A DNA stretch of 64,000 nt from Apricaphanius iberus (GCA_028564705.1 JAPXFQ010000804.1:3472001-3536000), one strand, 5' to 3'; counted from the first letter of the stretch, positions 1-13,408 are shown. A program made the numbers and translations. Notes: generated from the sequence alone by a model not told the origin.

Positions 1-1890
1 TGCCAACATGCACGTTAACCCCCCCCCCCCCCGAAAAACCCAAAACAAAACCTATAATAAAAATATTCAATATTATATCAATTCTATATTAAAGATGCTT
101 TCATTTATGTACTTGATATTGATGTACCTAGATTTTAATCCCATTTTTTTCTATAATATACTGTCCTCCCCAGTTCATTTAATGTGTGACTATTTCAAAA
201 TAAGCAGCTAAGCTGTCTTAAGTGCATGAAGCTTAATAATGTTTTCTTTAGTTATTTACCTTTATCCTCTTTCTTTTTGTTTCATCAATGTCACTTGAAT
301 CAGACTTAAAGCTTTGATTTGATTAACACCGAGAGACATGTAGAGTTTTTATATAACATTTTGCACCCTCCTCACTCCATCTCATTATCTTGATTCATTT
401 TTCCACCAATCTTTTCATCACTATAAACTGCATCTGGTGCTTGTGTATAACAAGATCCCTGTCTACTTACATTAAGAGCAGCTAATAGAAAATCCATTCC
501 AACATCTGCTCCCTTACACCCCCAGAAGCAGCTTCATAGTTGTGCTGCAAGAATCTAAAAGTAACAATAATATCCTAACTCAGTAACAAATGCTGTTATG
601 TTTTTAAAGGCTCCAAATAAGTTGTCGGCTTCAGCTGACTCCCACCTTCACACCTAGGAAGCTCATGGCGTCATCTAAACCACCATCTTGCCAGGTTCCA
701 GAGTATTTTACTCATTATTCAAACCACAATGAGTGCAACTCACTTGACAAGGCAGTGAAGGTGTGAAGCTTAGTTTAAGAAGACAACCAGTCTTTGTTAG
801 AATGTAACACTGTAGTTTAGTTTTTAATTTTTCATGAATTGTAGCCTGTTTCTTTGCAGACTTCATAAGCTGAAAGCCGTTGTTTCCTTCAGTGAAAATC
901 ATCAAGAGAAATCATTGTATAAAAAAAAAAACTTTTTCTCAAATCTTCTTTTTTATGCCTTCACCTCAGAGATACATTATATTTAACGATTCTTCACTTC
1001 TTTCTGAGGAAAGTTTTGTAATATTGCCAGCTTAAATTATTTTTAATGCATTAATAGACATGCACAGCTGGAGGCTGACATAAGCTATGGCCAGATGAGG
1101 CTGAAGCTGAATACACAAGAGGTTAACTTATTTGTTCTTTGTTTTCTCTTTCTTTAAACTGTAATACAGAATTTCTGAATGTATTGGCATTTTCATTCCA
1201 CATTGAAATCACTTAATGTGATATCCAGTGAGCCAGGAAAAAAATACAGTTGCCAAAATAAAACAAGTTATCTTGGAATCATACTTATCATACTTCTTAG
1301 TGAGATATCTTCCCTGCTTTGACCATGGTAAGAAAAAAAAAACCTAAAAATGATTTAAACCCACTAATGACAGCTGCACTGCTGATGACTATTTATACCT
1401 ATATGTTTCTAAAAAAATTATTAAGCTTGCAAAACCAACATAAGTTATTTAGTTTTAAGACCCAAACAGCTAAAAAAACAAACTGTAACTCCCAGCATCA
1501 GACTATTCATTTATTTTCATTATTTTGTTGTGAGATAATGTTTGCATTCTGCATTTGCAATGTGGCTTTGGCCATTTCTTTACATTTCTTGGCTTCCTTC
1601 ATATTATTTAAGCTCATGTATTTCAATCTCTTCACAAGAAAATTAATACAATTGATGTTTCTTCTATGAAAACACAAGAAGGTTGAAATTCCATCTGCAA
1701 AGTGGTCCTCTGAAAAATTGTATCTAATCACCCTCACTTTGAAGTAAAGGCACAATGAACATACATTCAAATACATCAGTACAATCAGTAGATGGCTTAC
1801 TTTTACACTTAAGATATACAAGATCTCAGTGTGAGAGGATTGCTGTGGCCGGATGGTCTACATCAATGTGGCCCAACTTCATGTGAGTGA
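1..1890. other. AT-rich non-coding DNA, no gene seen
   Basis: I see no exon, RNA gene or clear transposon here. A run of 14 C sits at 19-32. The longest open frame (1319-1669, + strand) is rich in K, N, F and L codons as expected for chance AT-rich DNA and resembles no family I know. Confidence 0.6.
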
Positions 1891-1894
1891 CTTG

Positions 1895-2035
1895 ACGCAC
1901 TCTGCTGGGATTTCTTAAATAAAAAAGTTTTTTTTTAACTGATTGGAATGTTTGTATAATTGTATTGAAATTACTTTTCTTGTAAAGTACCTTGTGAAGA
2001 CATCTTTTGTGACTTGTTTTGTGAGTTGTTTCAAA
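1895..2035 (+). repeat. Dispersed LINE-tail-like repeat, copy A
   Basis: The stretch beginning ctgggatttcttaaat and running through aatgtttgtataattg is clearly similar to 30575-30712 (same order: ctgggatt, ggaatgtttgtataattg, tattgaaat, acttt, gttgtaaagt). The second copy ends in ctatataaataaactgaatt, the usual kind of 3' end of teleost LINE-type repeats. This copy decays after 2010. The similarity is visible in the sequence; assignment to a LINE 3' tail is from memory of such repeats. Confidence 0.5.
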
Positions 2036-2039
2036 GGTT

Positions 2040-3575
2040 CATTATAATCACATTCAGGTTAACCCTAATAAGGTTAATGTTGTGGTATCTGGGTCATTAT
2101 TGTCTGTTTTTTTTATCCAGCAACACTGTTGTTTTCTCCTTTTTTATAGTTCATAGTGAACAGTATGTAAAATCATGCGTGCAGTGAAGCTGGCACACAT
2201 GTTGATTCCCATGTTCACAGAAACACTGCAGGAGAATCTTGTTGCCATAGTGCCCGTTTGGCATTGACAATTACAGCACGGCTGAGTCAAAGAAATAGCA
2301 AGCCAGCATATATAACATACAGTGCAGGAAGTACTCAGGAAAGATATGAGTTAGACATCAGCATGTGGTGGATACTAAGATACATGACCAACCATTTGGC
2401 TGAAAGTTTCGCGATTTAACCTGCTGTTGTTGCTTCTTTGAAGTATTTTCGCATTTCTGCTTAAAAGGACAGATTTCACCCAGCATGATGTGCTCTGATT
2501 GGCTCTAAACTGGCATCTCGGAGGCTCACAGAGGCTCTAACATGTAACCCGAAACAGAAGCTCCTATCCTCTTCGGCCAATGGTCTGCACAATGACAAGA
2601 AACATAAACAGACGAGTCCTTACAGGCATAGACTTGTAAAACCAATAGTCCAATTTATGTGTGTACACGTTGATGATCCGTGCCTGTCCCTTTGTTCTTT
2701 AAATTCTATTTAATGCATCCGAAACATCTTATCAGATGTATGTATCTGTGTGTGTGTGTGTGTGATTTTTAAACAGCATCTGCTCCTACATTTTTTTGGG
2801 GGAATGTTATTGAGCCAGTTTGGGAAGAGTGGAAATGCAGTCTCAGGTTGTATTGCCTGGGCTTATCTTGTCATGAGCCAAACTATTTCAGCAAGAGAGC
2901 ACAGCATTACAACACCACTGGCGAGGCTACTTTATAGATATCCTTCCATTTGTCTCCAGCCAGTCCAATCCAACCCCCTATTTTCATGTATATCTGCCTT
3001 TGTCATCTCACTGTGACTCTAAAATTAATTTAGGCCCTTTTATGTTAGATTACCCCTCTCCTCGTTGCCATCGCTTTCTGTTACATACATTTTCCTCCCT
3101 TGATCCTCAGTATCAAACAGATATCAGTTCTCTTTCCATTTTACTTTTCTTTTCTCTAAAGACTTGTAGCTTCCCAGTGCTGCATGTGCTGCTTCTATTA
3201 CCATATTAGATACACATGTACTGTGTGTCAACATAGCACATGAGTTAAAATAGCCACTGTACACCGGAATGACACCTTCAGTGTAAACTGTTAATAGTGC
3301 CGCTTTTCTGTGCCGGAAAGCTGAGGCTGTAAAGGGATGTCACACTATGATATTCATAGAAATTCTGCTCGAATTATTCTGATACCTGAAATAAAATCCA
3401 GTGCAACCAAAGCCCTCATAAGGTCACCTAATTAGTAAATAAAGTTCTGTAGTAACCATTCAGGTTTTGGTACCCACCATCATCCCCTACACACGAGAGA
3501 TCAAGGTGTAGAAATACTTTTTCAATGCAGTGGTCACACTGTTTGGTCCTGTTTTTTCTCATGGAACAAAGTATC
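2040..3575. other. Non-coding DNA with a TG microsatellite
   Basis: Nothing gene-like is recognised. A (TG)9 run occupies 2747-2764. The open frames at 2750-3016 and 3000-3209 have no recognisable motif and no splice-site support. Confidence 0.55.
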
Positions 3576-3579
3576 TGCC

Positions 3580-3690
3580 CAGTATTTTTTTTTTTTCACA
3601 CATGACCTGTCGGACAGTATAGCACTCAGAATTGCTCTTGGAGTGCCAAGTAGAAGCCCAACAGATTTACTTTTACAAGTGAAGGATTAT
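3580..3690 (-). mobile_element. Short copy of the unnamed GC-rich retroposed family (3' end)
   Basis: A T-run at about 3583-3595 (a poly-A tail read on the minus strand) is followed by sequence very similar to 13447-13515. Shared words in the same order are cctgtc, cactcagaattg, gtaccaagta/gtgccaagta and gcccaacagattt. The first copy lies at the A-tail end of the 1.87 kb element nested in the L2 LINE. Two copies with the same end next to an A-tail indicate a dispersed retroposed family. I cannot tell how far this copy runs to the right. Confidence 0.6.
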
Positions 3691-3694
3691 GGCA

Positions 3695-4893
3695 ATAGTA
3701 TAGACATTAGAGGTGGAGCCTAATCAGAATACAGTATTCGGAAAGGCACAAATACCAAGTTATTACAAATATTTATTTCAAACAAATACTTCAAGAAATA
3801 TTTGCATTCGGGACCAAGAACAACTTACAGTGGGACATCAAGAGGAAAATGAGTCATTCACTAGAGAACAAAGTTTAGCTGCACCCCATCCTTGCACTGC
3901 ACAACCACGAAGGTGGATTATTATTTGCGGCTCTTACACGAACAACTAGGAAGAGACAGAACAGCCACATCACAGTCAAGGCAGACACCCCACTACCGTG
4001 CACCGCTGTCTCTAAGATGGATAACTAAAGAGCATTTGGAACACAAACTATAACGTAAAACTGAGAACTTCTACAATTACCACAAACACATGACCAATAC
4101 ATCTTTGAGGTGTACAACCGTGAATAACTTCATCATTAAAGCTTACATCTGGCTGACATCACATACCAACTCTTAAAACCAACCCTGTTGGTCTCTTTTA
4201 AATGATGTTCCTGTTACATTTTCATTGCTGGATTTATGGAAAAATATCAACCAATATTGCATAACCGTGATTGTTATAATGGATAACCTACACTAGAAGT
4301 GTAATACAAAAATAAAATGGATTTTATTTTGAATTTTACTCAAATACAAATACCCCCCCACACACACACACAAAAAACAACAACACAACAACAACAACAA
4401 ACAAATAAATATACAAATACTGGCTGCTATGCATGCACCTAAAAGACATAAGCTTAGGAGTTATAACGGGAAAGTTAAAAACAAAATTTATAAATAGAAT
4501 ACACATGAAGTATGACTTCACTCTAAATTTAGTAACGATGTAAAGTAGAAGTAGAGTCAAAATAGTCAAAAAACATCTACCAATTAATAAAACCTCTGAC
4601 TGGGATATTTTCCCAAGTGTAAGAGAAAAAAGGCACTTTAAAAGGAAAAAATTAGGTATAATAAGGTATTTGAATTATTGATAAAGCTGTAATGAAAAGT
4701 AATATTCTCACACAAAAAACTTCAGTGAAAAGTCTACCTTTTAACACAAAAAGGGTATATGAGATTCATCTGTCAAGGAAAAAGCTTTTTCTTCATTAAA
4801 GTGCAGACAAAAAAAATCGTACGAAAGCCTAAGGAGAACTGGAAATTGGATTCAGTCTAAAATTAAACTTTCCTTAAGTCAAGACTGAACAAA

Positions 4894-4951
<58 letters not shown>

Positions 4952-5918
4952 CTGAGTTGGTCAATGTTTTATAAAAGAAAAGTATTTAATCTGGAGGATA
5001 AATGAGGGGCTGCATGGTATTTCTCTACAAATGGGAAATGCTGTTTCCTTTTTAGCAATTTTTCACATTTCTGTCCAGATATTTATAATGGCTAACTGAG
5101 TCGTATTTTGCACTGACACCAGTGTTGCTGCCAGGTCACCCTGTTTGTGGTTAGTATGGTGTTTGTGGGTTGGGATTAAGATTCATTTTTAAAGTTTCCA
5201 ACCAGTTGGTCACCATTTGGGGCCAAGAGTGCTAAAAGTCAGCCAGTTTTGGTCACTAGAAGGTGAATGCTTATATAAAAAATGCTGTGGACTAAAAAGC
5301 ATAATCAGGTGAGAAATGATCCCAGGTGAGGGATAGGCAACTGTCCTATTATTTGTTGGAAAAAAAAAGTGTTATAAAACAGATCATTATCGTGATAATT
5401 ATACACTGATTATTTTTGTAACCTCTAAAAACTGAAACACTGGCTGGGATACCTTCATGTTTTTTTGTTTTTTTTACATTTCATCTTCTGTTCTGAGTAG
5501 ATGGTTGGAAAATCAGAACTTAATATGGCAGTTTTAATTTTGCAGTTCAAAATCTTGGTACTGAATTTAATAGCAGTCAATGCAATTATTTAACATTTTT
5601 ATTCTGCGGTAGTGCCAGGCGCTGTTCTAAGAATGTTTAGATGTGCTTTGATGTCTAAGTGAATCATTATCAACAGTAATTATGATCAAAGCAGTGAAAC
5701 AAACCCAGTAATACTGAACAATTTAATTTCATTCTTTGTTAATGTATAAGCTCACCAAGTTTTCAAAGATGTTATTCCAAACCAAACAAAGTTTTCTCCC
5801 AGTTAAACATACTCTTTGCCTCAAACTCCTCATTTGGAATCCCAACATTTTTCATGTATCTGTGCACATATTTGAATTTAGTCACCAACTTGCATCTACT
5901 TTGTCATATCTCAAAGCA
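3695..5918. other. Non-coding DNA with a long TA microsatellite
   Basis: A near-perfect (TA) tract spans 4899-4949, and a CA/CAA-rich low-complexity patch lies at about 4353-4406. No exon or RNA gene is recognised. The frame at 4336-4569 (- strand) is just the translation of that low-complexity patch. Confidence 0.55.
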
Positions 5919-5920
5919 AA

Positions 5921-6730
5921 CAGAAGCACACAAAAAAAGTTACAAAAAATATTTGGCAACAACCGATTGTGCAAGTTGTCCCATTTATAATGATGAGAGA
6001 AGTCTGTAATTTTCATCAACTTTGAGAGACAAAATGTAAAAAACAACATTCAGGAAATCACAGTGTATGATTTTAAAAAAATAATATATTTATACAATGG
6101 TGCAGAACATAAGTATTTGGTCAATAAAAAAAATTAACTTCAGTACTTTGTAATGTAACCAAGGCTTTCAATGACAGAGGTCAAATGTTTCCTGTAGATC
6201 TATCATTGTACACGGGCTCGGTTCGGGGTCGGGCTTTAGCAATCAGCTGATCATCTCATTAGCACAATAATTTATGGGGGAAAAAACGCTGCAGTGCACT
6301 AACATTATTCCGAAACTACTTGTCAAGATGTTGCATGCAAACCGCATGCGTCATGATGGGAAAGACCCACTCCTCTGAAATCAAAACAGAAAACATGCTC
6401 TGACTGCTGCACTGTGCTCTCCCAGAAAATGCTGAAGTTTAAATGCACTATTACCAGACATGCCAAATCTCAAGTTACAGAAGTATCCTGTGTTTATTTA
6501 GAAGCTCCCTGATCCCTGCAAGTTGCTTGTTTTTAGGTGTTAAATAATTTTTTTCTGCACCATTGCATTAATAAATTATTTAAAAATCATACAATGGGAT
6601 TTCCTGGGTTTTTCTTTTAGTTTCTGTCTCTCACACTTGAAGTGTACCTATTATGAAAATTATACACCCATCTCATCTTTTTAATTTGGACAACTTAAAC
6701 AATCGGTAGCTGTCAAATTCCCCCCCACTG
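5921..6730. mobile_element. Tc1-like DNA transposon relic with long inverted ends
   Basis: About 180-190 bp at the two ends are degenerate inverted repeats. On the left, caggaaatc.c.gtgtatgatttt followed by acaatggtgcagaa (6052-6107) mirrors the right side, where tctgcaccattg is followed by aaaaatcatacaatgggatttcctg (about 6554-6608). Further out, gatgag, taattttcat and gagagaca on the left mirror tgtctctc, atgaaaatta and ctcatc on the right. The right end reads ccccccactg followed by TA, as in teleost Tc1-like elements. No transposase frame remains. The middle (about 6210-6530) includes a G-rich ggctcggttcggggtcgg motif foreign to Tc1 elements, perhaps a secondary insertion. It is non-autonomous and old. 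Confidence 0.65.
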
Positions 6731-6734
6731 TATG

Positions 6735-9700
6735 TGAGTAGTTAGTAGACCAACAAGCAGATATTTTTTAAACAAAAGACCATATAAACCTATTCTACGA
6801 AATCATCTGAATAGAGCTGGAGCCTGTAAATAGAGGCTTGTCAAATGTTGATCTGGGTCTGGCATATTTTCAATATTTAATAATGTTGGTGACAGAAGTG
6901 CTATTTGCACATCACATGAATGCAAAATGCACACTGAATTAAACTCAAGCAATGGGAGACAAGCCCATACATCCAGGAGCAAAAAAGTCTTTATCAAAGT
7001 ATTATGCCAGGAGAAGAATTGAATAATAACAGTCTTCAGGCTCTGAGAGTGGATTTCTTTTGTTGATAAGAGCACCAAGCCTGACACCACTGAGACACTG
7101 TTGAATACTGCTGTTTCTCACACAAAGAGTAAACCAGTGGGATTGAAAGATGGGGGGGTAGGGGGGTGGAAGCTGGAACCCAGCAAAGTGGCCTCTGGGC
7201 ATGTGTGCATCAGTGAAACTCCAGAGATCTGTCAATAACAGTCAGGTTGTTGTTGTTGCTATTGGATCAATCCAGGCCCCAACCATAGCTTCACTTATAA
7301 TTGCCATGTGAGATGACAATGCAGCACATGTTTGGTACGTTTTATGTGGGTTAATCTTCCTGGAGCTTCTGTTCAATATTCTTTAGAAATGTACACAACC
7401 TAGTTTGATTTTTTAGAAAGTTCCCCAAGCATTTCTTGAAGTATTTTTATAGACCTTTCAACATTTTTTTTTTCTCTGTCAAAATTTTAATTTTCTGTGT
7501 TAGCTCAGTTCAAATGCACAAAGCAAAACAATCTTAGAAACATGGTTAAATATTGTGGAATCTGCAACACAAACTCATGTATAAAAGAAAATGTCTATAA
7601 TAATTTAGAGGTTAAAATTACCCAACACTAATCGAACTGATAACTTTATTTTTGTATTTGGTCACTAAGGCTCAGAGGCCGATTTAGGATTGAGGAAAAT
7701 CAGAGGCTTTGCCAAGATGACTGATGTAGTTTGTTTGTGCATGTGCATGCAATTGTTGCTTTAAATAATACAACATCTAAACTTTTGAATTCTGATCACC
7801 TTAAAGTAGACAGAAACCACTGGACTAAACGTACTGTCAATCAATAATATTAACTATAAACAATATGTCAGATCACCGGTCCAGGGAATACAGGTCACAT
7901 CCATTAAGAGCTGATGATATGAAGCAAGAGGACTACTAAATTTGACTATATAATTAACAAATTAACTAAAAACAACAAATGCATCTTATTCTTTTATGAT
8001 CCTGGGCTGTTTTTCCTGCTCTACTTGTTTCTTACCCTGATTTAGTCTCGTATTTTGGCCCGTGTTTTAAGACCAATTTCCAATTCTCTCGTTCAAATAC
8101 TTATTCATTCGATTATTTCATGAAGTCAAAAAATCCCAAACTAGAATTTACCCTTGTTATAACTAACAAGTTTTATTTAAAAAATAGAATTTTGAATCAG
8201 GCCTGTGAAAAAAATCTGAAGGCCAGCCATCATTTTGACAGTTTACAGCTCACACCCCTGACGTCTTGATGGAGACACGCAGATATTTTCAATTGTATGC
8301 ATAGAGTAAAGGTTTTTAACTCATAAAGAAAAATATTCCAATGAGAACATATGAGCATTGTTAAAAAAAGGTAGTTTGCATTTTTAGACATGAAGTCGTT
8401 TGCCAGCCTTTACCATCAGCATATTGCAGACACATTGATCTCTGTGATCACCTCCTGGGCAGAGTTCTTGCCGTTTAAAGCTTTTCAGTAAAGTAGTCCT
8501 GGCTAGTTCCTAGGGCCGTCAAACTGTGCCGTTTTGCTTCAGAAAATTATATGCGTTTAAAAGCATGATTCATTTGCATCACTGAAGAAACACCGGCCAA
8601 AATTCACACCTCACTATTACTCTGCACTATTGTTTTTCCATTCCAATCAATTCGAGATACAGCCAGTATCAACTCTTTTTTTTGGGATGAATTTACTCCT
8701 CTGTGCCCCCCCCCTGTAACCAGTTTAACACAGGGCAAAAATACTTCTTATCCATTGCCTCCGCATGATTGGTCAAAGGAGTATAATGTAAGGTTGCATT
8801 CTATTTTTACTTTGAGGTTTTATTTAGCAAGATTGGAAAATTGAAAACTAAAATCAGAATTCCTCTAAAATCAGAATTTCATTTTGGATAATCTAAGGTT
8901 TCCTTCCAACCCTAACCTCAAAATCCAACATGGTGTCTTAGTTATAAAAACACTTTTGAACATTTTTGTCTCATTAAATCTTTCATGTATTGTAGCATAC
9001 AACACGTTTCATTAAACATGTTGCCATACTCCTCAAAAATAAACACATGCTTATCTTATTTAGCAAATAGCAATTAGCCGAATCACAGAGCACATCAAAC
9101 AGCAGACCCCACTGAGTTTAGAGCATGGAGCTGAGACACAGTTGAATGGGATTTGATATTATTCCCAGATCCATCTTCAGACATCAGAGGTAAATGCAAC
9201 ACAGCATGAGTAGCCGCCACCGCTTGTTATAAAATCCATTGTTGCCCGCTTCACTTTGTACAGAGAGTTCTTAAAATGTTCTGCTCCTCTTTGAGGAGGT
9301 TCCTGAAGAAGCAAAAATGGATGTGCTTGAACAACACAATTTCGTGGGTGTTGGTGCCTTTTAGCCAACTCTCACTGTTTATTTGATCATGTTTACTATA
9401 CCTTGCAAGTAACTGTGCCACATTGTCTTCTGATCACCACTAGTTCCACCACTGATGAGTTTACCACAGTTGTAGAAACCGATTATTAAATCATCATCCG
9501 AAGGATGGTGCACCTCTGGATTATTAAACTTAAAATGAGTAAAAATATCTTGTAATTTCCTTCTTAGAAAGCCTTTAGATCTTTTTACTTTAACTGATAA
9601 TAATAAAGTTGGGTTCCCTGGCAGCTCGATTAGGAAATTAGATGTGGTTTGACAATTTTGTATAGTATTGTCTCATGGGTCAAAATTTTTCTCCTAGGAT

Positions 9701-11595
9701 TTCTATTTATTTGTTTTTTATTTAGAAAACTTTACACACAGTTTAAGGTACTTTAAAGAAATGAAATGCCTTCGTTGAATATAACGGATTGAGGGTGCAT
9801 TGTGCTTAAAATGTAAACCGTGTAATATTACATCCATCTGAGCAGCTAAATCAGACAAGTCTTCCAAACACTGTTTATTTCTTTTGGTACTAACTTTTAT
9901 ATTGTAAAGATAACACAATAGTTTATTGGAGGAAATTCCTCAGTTTGCTTCAGTGCCTTGGTGGTTCCACTCTTCCTTCTGTTGCTTTTTAATGGCAGTC
10001 TCTGTCAAAACACAGTTCATCTCCTTTTTGCTTGGCTTTACAGTTGCTCAAGAGCCCGAAGAAAGATCAATCAATGAACGAGTCATTTAGCCCTGTTATA
10101 CAGAGAAAATAATCATGTCTGTAAAGTGCAACCTGCCACAGTGTAAGCAGTGAAAATAATCTGGATGCCTGAGTTTCGCTTTGTTTAATGGGGAGATCAG
10201 ACAGGGCTGATGGAGCTATGTGTAGGATACTTGTTTTTGCTATGGGGTTTAGAAAGCCCAGATGAGCTGCCTCATTCCTCTCCACTGGCTTCCTGACAGG
10301 TAACACTGTGAGAATAGCTCCACTGTGTTTAGCCTATCCTGGAGCCTGCTGCGTGTTCCCGCCCTGACAATCAATACCACAAATATCCCGCATATTTGCT
10401 TAAATGCTTTTACTTGTGATGGTCCCATGTCAAATAAGTGAGAGCTCACTATTGTGTTTTCTATGCTCTCAGTTTTAGTCATCTCTGATTTTATCGGCTA
10501 AACCTGACAGCTGAAGCGAGGACCATTGACTTTAAAAGGAAATAGCTTTTATTGACATAATCTGCTTTGGAAGATGCCAGGTAGCAAATGAAATTGCTAA
10601 ACATCCCTTCGAGGAGCTTTGGGTGTGTTTTATGCTAATAGGAGTTGATGTTAGTGGGTGACTGAGCAAGGGAAAATCCCATTGAGATGTTATCTATGAA
10701 GTGTGCCATGTGAATGCATTTATTTTTAAGTGCAACACCATGAATAGAGGCCAAGTTACATGGGGTGAAATGAAGAAAAGAGGCTTTCAACCATGACGCG
10801 TCTTTATTGACTGTCCATCTGAGTCATTCAGGTCATGGAAGAAACATCTCTTTTAATTTGAACTACCACACCTTTGTCTAATAAAGCTGAAGGGCCTCTT
10901 TTGTCAGTGCATTTTCAACATGTTGCGCAGCTGAATGGGCACGCTCTTCTCTTAAAGCCCTAATGCATGCGCTTCTCCTCTTCTAATTTACCCTTCTCTG
11001 TCTCCTCTGCTGCCTCGTCATCTGTCTCACCATTGTTATCAGTGTCTGCGTTGTGATGACCACCACCACTCACTTCCTGCTCCACATGAATTATAACTGA
11101 GTGCTTGGGCTGAAATCTCCTTAGGAACCGCCTGGTGCTTGTATCTTTCTCTCTCTTTCTGCACAACGGTCTCTGCTCTGGCCATCTTTCCTCTTAGCCT
11201 TACAGCTCTCAAAGCGCACCCTTTGAAAATCAGCCTGTGAAAGTTATCCAGCATCCACCCACCCACCCTCTCCCAGACACCGTGACCAAATCAGTTTTAA
11301 AGCTGCCACTAGCAGAACTCAAAGTCTTGGAGCAGAGGGGTTCAAGGGATGGAAAACCATAGGTTGGGAAAGAAGGCTTACATTAAACAATGTTTATTTT
11401 ACTTTAAAAAAGAATCTAATGTAATCTAGCTGTGTCTTCTCACCCAGAACCACTGGTCATCAGCAGACAGTGTGTCCTGCTTTGCCATGAAAAGATTTTG
11501 AAAAATAAAAAGTTTGCATTAAAGTTAATATCTACTGCAACAGCCTAAAACAAACACTGTGCATCACCCTTTTAAAGTTTGCCATTTGTTCCAGA
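6735..11595. other. Non-coding DNA, no gene recognised
   Basis: Nearly 5 kb without a supportable exon, RNA gene or named repeat. A purine-rich G-run block sits at 7152-7168. The frames at 6803-7090, 9177-9368, 10067-10482 and 10960-11266 (all - strand) show no domain, and none has paired splice sites that extend a protein. Confidence 0.5.
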
Positions 11596-12617
11596 GTGCA
11601 TGTGTCTGGTGTATGCAATCTAGTGACACTACTTATTCAAAAAGTGGCACCAAGCACACAAGAGAGAAGGTCTAAACACAATAGAAAAGACAAAATAAAA
11701 TATGAGACACTTGTTCTGATTAAGGGCCTCTGCGTTACTATCATGCAAAGCAAACTCAAAACCAACCAGAGGTTCAGAGAGGGAGAGTGCTCTCGTAAAA
11801 AAATCAGTACTGTCAAACCACGTAGATTAGATAACAGAGGAACAGTCAGACTAGGTACTCAAAGACATTTAATCCATATCCCTTGCAAAAAGATTCCATC
11901 TATCAAACACAGATAAATCTCAAACATGCTGTTCTCAATGTCAGATCATTAAAAAACAAGTCATTTTGAATAAATAGTATAATTTCCTCTTACAATCTGA
12001 ATTTTGTGTTTTTAACTTAAACGTGGCTCGACAAAAACACTTGCAATGCAGTTTTGATTGAGTGTAGTCCATCTCACTTCAATTTTGTGTCTGAAACACA
12101 CGATAACCAGAAGGGAGGGGTGTTTGTGCCATTTTCAGGGAAAATATATTGACCCACAAACTGTCATTTGTGTTTTGTCCATCGTTTAAGTATTTGTCAT
12201 TCAAAATGGAGATTAAACAATCTTCCATACTTTATATGACAATTTACAAACCACCACATAATTGTTTTATTAAAGATTTTACTGAATTACTTACATGTGT
12301 TTGCACGGAATTTGACTGTTTAGTACTTCAGGTGGTTTTAATGTGCATGTGGATGTAACCAATGATAGGCATACCAAAGAAATAAGTGCTTTCCTTGAAA
12401 TGTTTGGTTTACACGTGAGTGATGCGACTCAAAACGAAGGCCACACTCTATATCTAGTCATTACAAAAGGTGTTAGTATATCAAATGTCTATGTTGTTGA
12501 TGTTGCTTTATCTGATCATTTTTGTATCTTCTTTGACCAACTGTTGCACCCAAACCAGTAGTTGGGCCTGGAGTTATTCAAAGAATACACATAAATGATA
12601 CAACAAGGACAAAGTTT

Positions 12618-13226
12618 ATGGAACTGATCAAATTTGAAAATCCCCCATGCTCAAATGTTGATAATCTATTGGACTCTTACACTTCAAGGGTTGTAAATGT
12701 TTTGGATACTATTGCTCCTGTCAAGGTTAAAATGGTTAACATTAAGCAAAAGGCACCTTGGAGAAATGAAGTTTCGGTCAGGGCACAAAAAAGAGAGTGC
12801 CGGAAAGCCGAACGGAAATGGCACAGGTCAAAGCTTCAGGTTCATTATGAGGTTTACAAAAAAGTGCTTTGTGTGTTTAACCAGATTTTACATGGAGCAA
12901 GGGAGAATTATTTCTCTAAAATAATTACAAACTGCAAAAACAATTCTCGTGTTCTGTTTGCCACAGTGAACAGAATAACTAATCCTCAAGTTTCATTGGC
13001 CTTAGAACTAACTTCCACATCTAAGTGCAATGAATTTGCAATATTTTTCAATGACAAAGTCCAAGGCATTAGAAATGCCATAATTATTACAAAACAAATA
13101 GCAAGACCGTTTCCAGATAAATACCTTAGGCTGACACATTTTACACCTGTCAGTGACAAAATAATCGAAGAGGTTATCTCTGGTCTGAGTTCATGTACAT
13201 GCTGCCTTGATGAATTACCCACTTGA
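12618..13226 (+). pseudogene. L2-type LINE ORF2 fragment (linker and pre-RT region)
   Basis: A 202-codon open frame holds the stretch between the endonuclease and reverse transcriptase of an L2-like ORF2. It includes TIAPVKVK, a basic block with KRECRKAERKWHR, and ARENYFSKII followed by LFATVNRITNP. It ends at a TGA (13224-13226), yet the same frame continues directly into FLKSVLSSLLPQ and the RT start. The stop is therefore a disabling mutation inside ORF2, not a true C-terminus. The upstream endonuclease pieces lie in other frames, so at least two frameshifts are also present. No host function is implied. Confidence 0.8.
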
Positions 13227-13394
13227 TTTCTAAAGTCTGTGCTGAGCAGCTTGTTACCACAACTTAGTCAGTTAGTTAACATTTCACTTGAGACTGAAAT
13301 ATTCCCAAATGCCTTAAAAACTGCGGTCATTAAGCCTCTTCTAAAGAAAAGCGGTCTTGATCCCACAGTACTGAGCAACTACCGGCCCATATCA

Positions 13395-13408
13395 AACCTA
13401 CAATTCTT
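13395..13408 (+). repeat. Target-site duplication, left copy (nested insertion)
   Basis: The 14-mer aacctacaattctt occurs here and again at 15281-15294, exactly flanking the inserted 1.87 kb. It belongs to the LINE ORF (codons for NLQF and two bases of the next). Confidence 0.9.

Larger units (their letters stand above)
11600..13408 (+). mobile_element. L2-type LINE, 5' part (endonuclease and start of reverse transcriptase)
   Basis: This is the first half of a non-LTR retrotransposon. From about 11930 broken frames read like the apurinic endonuclease domain: NVRSLKNKSF near 11940, YKPPHNC at 12247-12267 (frame of 12149-12358), then FNVHVDVTNDR, GHTLYL and DVALSDHF (12330-12530). A longer frame (12618-13226) covers the linker with APWRNEVSVRAQKRECRKAE, and 13239-13408 begins the RT domain (TAVIKPLLKKSGLDPT, SNYRPISNLQF). 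These blocks occur in order and are typical of the abundant teleost L2/CR1-group LINE; the clade is from memory. The element stops abruptly at 13408, where another element is inserted, and resumes at 15295. The 5' limit is approximate. Frameshifts and an in-frame TGA show it is dead. Confidence 0.85.

Noticed and set aside
1319..1669. 116-codon + strand frame
   Set aside because: AT-driven K/N/F/L composition, overlapped by an equally long antisense frame, with no motif.
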